Below the pieces are notes generated by a model, which had not been told where the DNA came from, did no database searches, and saw nothing but the letters and a program-made list of their open reading frames with translations. A DNA stretch of 64,000 nucleotides from Fistulifera solaris (Eukaryota; Bacillariophyta; Bacillariophyceae; Naviculales; Stauroneidaceae), in contig AP026131.1 of assembly GCA_030295235.1 (NCBI GenBank), positions 806,001 to 870,000 on the forward strand, written 5' to 3'. A program made the translations under genes and the position numbers. This document shows positions 56,495 to 64,000 of this stretch, one piece after another. The number at the start of each line of letters is the position of its first letter. The first letter of the stretch is position 1.

Positions 56495-58933
56495 TTAGAT
56501 ATATTGATTACCAGTACGGTAAACACATTTGAAACAAGTTCTTGCATTGAAATGGTGTCAAAGGACAAAATAATTCAAAAGCCGACGATACCATCAGGTA
56601 CGTCTTTTACTAGTCCGTTCCTATGAATGGTATGATATCATTGTAGCCCTAATCCTAATACTATACAGGCCTATATACCTGGTAAGTTACAACAACAACA
56701 TCATCATCATCACCATCGTAAAGAGCTGATACCTGGTAACGTTATATAACGTCGTCATTCCTGACCGCTCACCTCGGACCTTCGGTACAGGCTTCCGTGT
56801 TAGTTCTACGCGGCATGATCATCAACCACAAATGGGAAAAGCTACCTAATAAGCGGTCTCCGCTTGCCCATAATACCCGTCATCAATAAAAAGAGGAAGT
56901 TCAAAGTTGAACTCATGGTTAGTGAGATAATTGCTCTTAATGTGTGATACGTGATACTCTGTACGAAAGACAATGAAGTTTAAAGGAAAAAATGATTAGA
57001 GATAGTCTAAATTAGAGGTGGTTCATCATTCGTTATCACGGCAAGTGATACGTGATATGTTTAGTTGTTGATCACACTGACTGATGACTGACCGATTATT
57101 TCAGTCAATCACTGGTGATTAGTGTGCCAGGTGCCGGAGGCTGGATTTTACGCCCGTTGGAGCCTGCTGGTACCAGTAGTTGACACTTGACACTAAGGTC
57201 TTGCCCCGGGACGGATTTTGGTGATCGGGACGGGACGGGACGGGACGGGACGGGAAGGGCCTCGGACGGGACTTGTCCCGGAAATGAAAGGACATGGAAT
57301 GTACTATTTACTGGATAGTAATCGACGTATCTTAGTGACTCATCACATTGTGAGTCACTCAAGACTGGTGAGTTCTTAATGCGTCATGCGTCGTCCTTAA
57401 TAGTTCTGTGTCCCGTCCCGACGGGACGGGAAGGCTCCTTCTCGGGACATCCCGGGGCAAGACCTTACTGGTACTCGACACACAACACAAACACACACAC
57501 GATGATTTTTTTTGCAATCTTGACATTCGACTGAATTTCCATTTTTCGTCTCTTTTTTCCCATATATTTTTTTCAATCTGGCACTTCGATGAGTAGGCTT
57601 TGGTTCTAACTCAAGCTCTGATTATTATTCATTCCGGATGATAACAAAGCTGACGCCTGAATCCGAGAAACGAGAACGGAAGCTTGTTTACTTACTACTT
57701 CTTAGTCTTACTTTCTACTTTCTATTTTCTATCCGCCATACACCATTCATCATTCATCATTCGTCATTTTTGACATCTTAGAGACAAATATGAGGCTTAA
57801 ATCATTCCAGATCTGACTGTCTATGATCTGCGATCTGCGGTACTTGTCAGTTGTCCGTTGAGCATTGCGCACCAATAACACACAATAAGGACCACTTTAT
57901 TAGATATCCGTGCTCCGTGCGTGTTACGGGTTAGGGGCTAGGGGCACTGATGAGGACTGAGGACTAGGACCAGCCTGGGACCAGCGGAAACGGAAAGGGA
58001 ATCAAAGAAATCAAGAACCAATACCCAATACATATAATCCCTAATCCCTCTCAAGCTCGCTCTTAAGAATAGAGAGTAGAGAGTCTTTAGACTTTAGAGA
58101 GGTTCTAGGCTCTTGACTCTTGACTCTTGACTCTAGAGAGGTCTAGTAGAGTCTAGAGAAAGGAAAGAGGAAAGAGGATTTAGGATTTAGGATTCACGTT
58201 CCACGGATTGGTATTCACAACAGTATTCTGTGGCTAAGTAAAGATTCAAACAATCAAACATCAAACGTTACAACATTACACATTACACATAATTACTGTA
58301 CAGTGTACAGGTTTCATCCACAATCCGAGGTCCGAGATCCGAGATCGAGATCCAAGACCGAGACCTAGAGATCCATGATATCTCTGTTTCTCCGTTCTCC
58401 GGTTCTCCGCCTCCGCCTCCGCCTCCGCCTCCAACCTCCAACATCTCCGGTAACCTCAGTAAAGAGTACTCCGTATAGAGTATAGATCCCAGAGAACCAG
58501 TTACGGCGATTAGTACCAGGTTTCCAATTTCCCAATGCCAAACGACGAGGTCAAACAGTCAAACCGTCAACATGCTCAACAACTCAACAACTCAACAATA
58601 ACAAAAGAACAAGAGTCAGTTTTGCACTTGGACTTTCGACTTCGACGTTCGATGTTCGATACCTATAGCCCACAGTCAACAGTACTAGAACTTCGGACAA
58701 ATATCATTATCGTATATCGTGTCTCGTGTCTACAATATTGTCTATGGACTTCCAACTTCCAACTTAGCGATCTAGTATCTAGTTGCTTGTCGTTATGCTG
58801 TTTTGCGTCTCAACGCCGGCGCAATACGGTAAGCCGTAAGAGTTTTCAATTGGCCCTCAAATAATGCCGAATGCCGATGGGCTGATTAAATTTCGATCAG
58901 TTTATCCGCATTGTTTTTAGGACAAGAAGGACA
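56495..58933. other. Gene-free 2.4 kb repeat-rich stretch
   Basis: Only short, featureless open frames occur here. The content is simple sequence and foldback DNA: GAT-type triplets at 56700-56720, the inverted-repeat element at 57169-57475, TTGACTC repeats at 58113-58135 and a (CTCCGC)n tract at 58408-58432. The last 300 bp are presumably the HMG-box gene promoter. Confidence 0.6.
57169..57475. repeat. Foldback element with GGGAC pentamer arrays
   Basis: The left end reads GGTACCAGTA, then after 16 extra bases AGGTCTTGCCCCGGGA; the right end is the reverse complement, TCCCGGGGCAAGACCTTACT then GGTAC. Inside, GGGAC pentamers repeat at 57227-57256 and GTCCC/GGGAC units recur in the opposite arm at 57409-57432. 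The spacer is AT-rich with paired TGAGTCA-type motifs. No coding capacity. Confidence 0.75.
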
Positions 58934-59959
58934 ATGGAAAAGCAAACAGCCGACAAATCACGAACAAAGACCGGCCCTAAGCGCCCCATGAGCGCCTATA
59001 ATTTCTTTTTCAAAGAAGAAAAGACCAAATGGCTCAACGAAAACAAAAAGGGGGTTATGGACGACGGGCAGTCCGGTAGCCGATTCAAAGGTGCGTGCGA
59101 ACGAGTTGCCGATCGCATCTGGCTGCTAAAATTCGACTAACTATTTCATTTATTTACAGCTATGACAAATGCTGTTAGTAGTAAATGGAAGACTTTGTCG
59201 GAAGAGGAGAAAGCTCCGTTTGTGAAAATGGCCGAAGAAGCGATGAAGGAGTACCGAAAGATAAAGTCTGCATTCAATGAGAAGACCCTCGAAGATTCAA
59301 AGCTTTTGCAATCGACAAGAAAGAGGAAATCACAAGAACAACCTGGCAGCCTAGAGACAGAGATTCAGCAACGCCATAAAGCACAACCACAGCAAAGATC
59401 CATGTTCGCGGCGTCTCGACACGCCACTTCCCCGTCATCGCCGCATGTTATTTCCTCGTTGGGCCTGAACTCGGGTTTGCAACCGCAGATTGTGCGCCCA
59501 GAGACCGCCCTGCAGTTTCTTCCCTTTCTCTCCACAACGCACCCCCAACAAAGCGATCCGTTTTCCAGATTACGGTTCAACAACCCGCAAAGTGTAACCA
59601 TGCCGCCATTTCTTCCCGGTCCTAGCATCCATCAGCCACCTGTTGCTCCAACAATGCTACAGGCCCCAGCCAATACTAGCCAGGCAGCCTTACTTTTACA
59701 GCTCAATGCTCTGGAACAACAAACTTACAGAAGACAGCTCATCGACAATATGCAGCTTTTACAAACTCGTCAAGAACTTGAACTTGCTAATCGATTACGA
59801 GAGAGTAACATGTTGAGACAACTGCTCGCAAACCGTCCTTCTGACGCTGAGCTGCTCCCTAGTGGAAGCGCCGTGAGCGTATTGGAACAAATCTTGAGAA
59901 ATAACACGCCGACTTCACCCAACAACCCTGAAAATACAAGAGACAATCGACAACCCTGA
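58934..59959 (+). CDS. HMG-box protein with Q-rich tail
   Basis: 318 residues in exons 58934-59090 and 59160-59959 (69-nt intron that splits the HMG box). The box runs from PKRPMSAYNFFFKEEKTKWL through RFKAMTNAVSSKWKTLSEEE to EYRKIKSAFN (about residues 15-95) and has the three-helix pattern and aromatic core of sequence-tolerant HMG proteins. The rest is proline- and glutamine-rich with long helical stretches (LQLNALEQQTYRRQLIDNMQ, LELANRLRESNMLRQLL), resembling a transcription cofactor. Nuclear DNA binding is expected from the box; targets are unknown. The frame is intact. Confidence 0.88.
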
Positions 59960-60033
59960 AAATTGTTGAAATCATGAAAACACAACAATTTGCAGCGGCA
60001 TTGGAACAATGATAAGGATAGCTATCCAGCATA

Positions 60034-60857
60034 TTAGATTTCAAAGAATGTCGACGTATCCTCTTCTTCGGTAGAAATTTTCCCATCCGCATCTTCTTCG
60101 TCCTCGGCTAGACCTCTAGCACCAGCCGCGGCCAATTGGGCAGCGGCATGCAATGCCTCCTGTGCCGTGGTTACACCCAATGGATTGTGTACGAGGGCGG
60201 CAGAAACATTCGATTTGCCGAACGATTCTGCCGCAGCTACCGCCGCTTCAATCGCTGCTGGGTCGAGATGCACGGTTGGGTCTTCTTCCTGCTTCATATT
60301 TTCCAGCATTCTCTTGTTTTCTCGTCGATATCTCATGCGGCGCCATATATTCTTCCGTAGCAACCAGTCGTGTCCTTCACGGCCCTTAACGTACTTTTGA
60401 TTGTACTGCATAACAGAACGAAATGAGTCGATCATAGCTGCACACCGTTGTGTGAGGCACGCCGATGACTTAAACTTACCACGAATTCTTCTCCGTCTTT
60501 CAATTCCATCCATACTCGATAAGATCGTGTCGCTTCTACGGCTGGCCCGTCCATTTCACTGGCCACCTGCTCATCGGATAGAGGGTGAGCAGTGATTCGG
60601 TGTCTTTTCTTAGAGGGATTACGTTTTGCACGAGCTTGTTTCAAGACAGTATGATCCCGGATGTTATTTCGTCGTGCGATCATGATGCGTCTCATGAGCC
60701 GCTCTTCGTCGTCTTCTTGGCCCTTTACAAATTCGCGACACGCGTATCGCAAGCGCTCTCCTATTTCAAGCTGCTCCCATTTGATGAACGTTGGAGACTG
60801 TCGGATAACAAACTCATCAAAATCGTTAGGCCGAGGACCCATTCTTGGACCGGGCAT
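60034..60857 (-). CDS. Unrecognised basic/acidic protein with conserved-looking core
   Basis: 249 residues in exons 60857-60480 and 60405-60034 (74-nt intron). It starts MPGPRMGPRPNDFDEFVIRQ and continues with charged, helical sequence (FVKGQEDDEERLMRRIMIAR, QARAKRNPSKKRHRITAHPL), a tryptophan-rich segment spanning the splice (YRVWMELKDGEEFVYNQKYV then GREGHDWLLRKNIWRRMRYR), and an alanine-rich, acidic tail. The dense basic core with tryptophans suggests a structural or RNA/ribosome-associated protein, but I do not recognise the family. An in-frame extension upstream of the chosen Met is possible. Confidence 0.65.
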
Positions 60858-61427
60858 GTTTTTAAAATATATACAAGCTTGTGTTAACTCGTAGGGTGAT
60901 TGAGTGAAAGAGCCTGCCGTGAATAAAGCAAAAGACGAAGTCAGACATGGTGCTAAACGAATAAGGCTTACAATGCGCAACGAACAGCGCGCCTTTCTCA
61001 TTAATGTCATTCGATGCGATTTCAAATTTCAAATTCTTCAAAAGGTTATCAGTTTGGTTATTAGTCTTACCTTGTATTAGGTTCTCGGTCAATGGTCTTG
61101 AACTGTTTGCATTTGCGAAGAGGTCATCGCAAAATTTCTCCACCGCGCTGCTCAAAATTCGCGTAACGCTGCTGACGGTGACTTTTTATTTTGTACTGTA
61201 TGTTTTTTAGCATTCGAATGAATCACAACGGACGTCGCAGCAGCAATCATCTGTCGTAACACAAAAGGTCCTCGGGGCTTGTAGCTCACCCATTAGCAAC
61301 CTACCAGGTAAGGTTCTCATTGTAGCTTATTGTATCGCAACGAAAAGTATTACAGGTAAGTTACCTGGTACTACAGAGTAGTATTAAATCATCAAAATCA
61401 ATGTAGCTATTTCATTCTTCATTTTGT
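60858..61427. other. Intergenic, duplicated ACCAGGTAAG motifs
   Basis: This 570-bp gap between two minus-strand genes has three CAGGTAAG/ACCTGGTA motifs at 61303-61373. These recall AGGCCTATATACCTGGTAAG at 56669 and ACCTGGTAAC at 56731. No gene is visible. Confidence 0.5.
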
Positions 61428-62864
61428 TCAAAACCCGCAATCATCAATGTACTCTTGCAACTCATGGTCAATGCCGGATCGGGTGTTGCACTGCATGTTG
61501 ATATCTAAGCTGATGATGTGGTGAAACCATACGTGAGGTAGGTACAGTACTTGACCCGCTTGCAACACAACCTCGTGACTCTGCGCCTGCGAAAACTCTG
61601 GATACTCTTCAAGATTGGGATCGGCCCAGTCAATTGCAGAATGACGAGCCGATGGATGGCCTGGAGGAAACAGAGCCATGTTTTTGCATTGATCGGGATG
61701 ACTCAGGATATACCTCCGCGTGCCTTGAAGCAAAGCAATGGCGTTTCTCCCAAAGTCATAGTGATTCTGAGCAGTCACTCCAGGCATTCCGAAACGGCAG
61801 TGAATACCCCTCTGTTTGTTTGGATCTACTAGATAAAGTGAGTCGAACTTCGGTTGAAAGAATGGGAGCTCGTCGAACAGAAACTCGGAGGCATTGACAT
61901 CGCAAGAACCATCGGGTGCTGTTTTACCACACGAGATCAATCGAAAATACCAATGTGGATCTTTTGGGGAAGTAAGCCTCGACTTAGCCTTTCGCAACCA
62001 ATTCGCGAATGTCATTCGAACAAGCTTTGTGGGTCGATGCGATCCCTCTGTCTCTTTCATTGTTCTAAGCTTGGAAGACTTCGGGTGACGGGGTGGTGCG
62101 TGAAAAAGAAAGTTGTTGGTCAAGCTGAGTTCGGTTCGATGCGGTAAATCACCCAACAAGCGATTCATGTAATTAGGAGAATTCCACCGTGCGACTGTTT
62201 TCAAAACAGCTGGATCATTATCGACGATGAAAGGGAGACGGGCTTCTCGGTACGCGATAGCCTTGTAAGAATCACGCTGATAATCGAAAATGCAGAGAGA
62301 ATTGTGATGTAAAAAGACCTGATTTCCATCGTTTTCAATGAAAGATGGCGGATCGATATCGTCTGCGGGCCATTTTTCTACTATCGCAGTAGTTTTCCAA
62401 GTGAACGGATAGCCAATTGGAGGCTTATCAGGACAGTTGTAAGTGTCGTAATTTGCACCATCGTATGATTTGAAGTCTCTCTTGAACTTCCGTACGTCTT
62501 TCAGTTCCTCCTCAAGCTTCGCTGAGTCTTCAAAGTACTCATCGATTTCTTTTCGCAGGAGCGCGTAGGTATTTGACCGATCACCTACATACTTAGAAGC
62601 ATCCGGTATTTTGTGGCAGTGGGTCGTCATCCAGGTCCTCATTCGGAGAAAGAGAACTTGTGAGCGAATGCAAGGTGCGAAGACTTTTGTAGAGTCCGAG
62701 TCCAGTTACCAAGAGTAATATCAGACTCGCTCCCGATGTATTGCGATATTTGATGACTTTGATAAATCGCGTTCTACGTCTCCGCTTATCGTTATCGTAG
62801 ACCCCTCCCTTTGAGAAATTGAGAAATCGCTAGTTTCATATTGCGCGCCTACAAGTCGTTGCAT
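61428..62864 (-). CDS. Membrane-anchored JmjC/cupin_8-like oxygenase
   Basis: About 478 residues from the ATG at 62864. A cytosolic start (MQRLVGAQYETSDFSIS, then NDKRRRRTRF) precedes one helix (SGASLILLLVTGLGLY, about residues 47-62), giving type II topology. The catalytic half is a cupin_8/JmjC fold: iron ligands His-x-Asp in AQNHYDFGRNAIALLQGTRR, KxxxLxHPxQ-like YILSHPDQCKNMALFPP, and the distal His in VLQAGQVLYLPHVWFHHI. Fe(II)/2-oxoglutarate hydroxylases of this type modify proteins or RNA; the membrane anchor suggests a secretory-pathway substrate. Run-length shifts at T3 62810-62812 and T4 62609-62612 join the N terminus. If they are real, the protein would start at 62642 without the anchor. 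Confidence 0.82.
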
Positions 62865-63345
62865 GATGAGCTGACTTGTTGTGCAGGCGGTCTATTGGTT
62901 GTACGTTGAACCATGATTGTGGCGGTTTCAAATGATTTCAATGATCAGCTGAGATGAAGTGTTCGTGTTTTGTTCCATTTGAAAGATGAATGAGAACGCC
63001 GAACGCCGATGCCCGCGATGCCGAACATCGAATGACACTACTATTCACGTCATCGTCGCCTTAAATAACCAAAATTGTCTCTATGAAGTTCAAAAATACT
63101 TAGAGCGTTAAGGAGTGACACATAGACCAAATCATTTTAAGTATGCCTTTTTGGCTTCTATGCCCACAAGCCAACGGATATCGCTTCGAGCCGTTGACCA
63201 TCTGGTTGGACTTATCAGTTTTGAGTTTTGACGATCGTATCTTCCCACAGAAAACGTTCACTTTTTTGATCGATTTCGAACTGGAGACGGATTTCAGTTA
63301 TATTGATCATAAATCGACCAGGTCAACCTGCATTCAAGGTTTGCC
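62865..63345. other. Intergenic: divergent promoter region
   Basis: This 480-bp gap lies between the JmjC-like gene (minus) and the last gene (plus). Nothing specific is visible. Confidence 0.5.
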
Positions 63346-64000
63346 ATGACTGAATCAACGAAAAATTGGAAGAAGATCCTCAGCAGCCCATGGCCTCTCA
63401 TCGGAACTTGGTGGGTCGCCGGCATTCTCTCCATCCTCATTCCGCTCTTTGTTTGGAGGAGTGAGAAGCAAACCTTCTATTCCACTTATGGACAGGCGAT
63501 TGAGTATGAAAACGAGCAACGTGCATATCAAGAGGCTCAAAATGCGAATCAGCAGAACCAGAACGACGATGGTCAAGAGTTGCAGAGCTGGAACTGCGGC
63601 TGGTGGCAGTTCCGATGCCGCAACAACCGTTACACTTACATGAAGGCCTACGGTGATAATGGCAATGGTGAACGCATGGGTATTTACACTCCTAACTGGT
63701 ATAATTACTTGGGCGGCAAGTACGATGATATTGCGAGCCGTGATCGTGAAGCCCTAGGTATGGATTCGTCGGTGGAAAACTCGGGAGCCCTCCGCTTTGT
63801 CTACACATGGTCAGTTCTCGTCTTCTTGGCAGTTTTGGCTTATGGAAGTTACGTTTTTTACAAGCGTCAACCTCTTATGACGTTGAATGTCATGATGGGG
63901 CTGGTTTGGCAGTACGCATTGCTTCTAATGATTGTGATGCCTCAAGGTATCATCAGTACCGAAGAAAGAGATTTGGAGCGCAATGTCTACGGATGGTACG
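63346..64000 (+). CDS. Multi-pass membrane protein, unknown, cut by window end
   Basis: Open from the ATG at 63346 to the window end, at least 218 residues. The first helix (LIGTWWVAGILSILIPLFVW, about residues 18-37) is followed by a glutamine/asparagine-rich, presumably luminal loop with two cysteines (SWNCGWWQFRCRNNRY). A second helix (YTWSVLVFLAVLAYGSYVFY) and a third hydrophobic segment (GLVWQYALLLMIVMPQGI) follow. Style resembles the secreted/membrane proteins at 35.5-39 kb, but no direct similarity is established. No domain recognised. Confidence 0.7.
   Translation, partial: MTESTKNWKKILSSPWPLIGTWWVAGILSILIPLFVWRSEKQTFYSTYGQAIEYENEQRAYQEAQNANQQNQNDDGQELQSWNCGWWQFRCRNNRYTYMKAYGDNGNGERMGIYTPNWYNYLGGKYDDIASRDREALGMDSSVENSGALRFVYTWSVLVFLAVLAYGSYVFYKRQPLMTLNVMMGLVWQYALLLMIVMPQGIISTEERDLERNVYGWY

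Noticed and set aside
57227-57256. GGGAC repeats as an internal telomere-like tract
   Set aside because: The unit is a pentamer unlike the TTAGGG repeat expected in diatoms, and it is part of a foldback structure.
1-64000. Programmed ribosomal frameshifting as a shared regulatory system
   Set aside because: Shifts occur in both directions, several per gene, in unrelated genes, at plain homopolymers without a slippery heptamer or downstream structure. Consensus error is simpler.
1-64000. tRNA, rRNA or snRNA genes
   Set aside because: I looked for TTCRA-type T-loops with matching stems and for rRNA-like blocks; only coding sequence matched by chance. A covariance-model scan would settle it.

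Overview
This is nuclear DNA of a photosynthetic stramenopile, most likely a pennate diatom of the Phaeodactylum type. The evidence is: compact genes with GT-AG introns of 65 to 88 nt; plastid presequences made of a signal peptide followed by an aromatic residue at the cleavage site (TTAFTP in the polyprenyl synthase, STQAFSS in the CBS protein, HADAW plus a twin-arginine signal in a thylakoid-lumen protein); a fused eukaryotic urease; a cyclin with an N-terminal extension; and diatom-style families such as a DUF6824-like gene and secreted N/Q-rich proteins. The species is an inference.

Layout. 1-3904 (-): ABCB transporter running off the left edge, with two nucleotide-binding domains in tandem. 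4801-9909 (+): double-SET protein and a sterol-glucosyltransferase-like enzyme with a membrane tail. 10845-13211: plastid solanesyl-type diphosphate synthase (+) and plastid CBS protein (-). 13646-18372: LEA-like protein (+), triosephosphate isomerase (-) and 2-oxoglutarate oxygenase (-). 18412-19519: a repeat-dense island with two minisatellites, one built of tandem palindromes, plus copies of a dispersed hairpin repeat. 20658-28569: cyclin, a very large PqiA/LetA-like membrane protein and an alpha/beta hydrolase. 28772-29078: foldback DNA element just upstream of an MDP-1 phosphatase. 30184-33563 (-): long acidic repeat protein ending in a CaaX box. 33999-39479: PLP enzyme, two divergent secreted membrane proteins and the lumen protein. 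40369-44142 (-): dynamin-like GTPase and a DUF1275 protein. 44662-49362: urease and its GTPase chaperone UreG, flanking a DUF6824-like gene. 49647-56494 (-): PUB-domain protein, nucleoredoxin, ER thioredoxin-fold protein ending in KEEL, YdcF-like protein. 58934-64000: HMG-box protein, an unrecognised conserved-looking protein, a membrane-anchored JmjC/cupin protein and a cut-off membrane protein.

Quality. Twelve otherwise intact, domain-rich genes contain about 26 single-base frame shifts, nearly all in runs of A/T or C/G, in both directions. Correcting each by one base restores a full-length frame, so I read these as consensus errors, not pseudogenes or programmed frameshifting. Coordinates of affected genes are the outer limits of the restored reading frame.

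Functional links. Urease and UreG form the clearest pathway pair: nickel urease and its GTP-dependent maturation factor. An ACGTCA/TGACGT palindrome lies in the shared promoter of urease and the divergent DUF1275 gene. The polyprenyl synthase, CBS protein and lumen protein point to the plastid. The nucleoredoxin and ER PDI-like protein are adjacent thiol-redox genes. The most unusual items are the TMD-NBD-NBD-TMD order of the ABC protein, the PqiA-like core fused to a large ectodomain, the palindrome array, and the dispersed GACTG...CAGTC repeat family.
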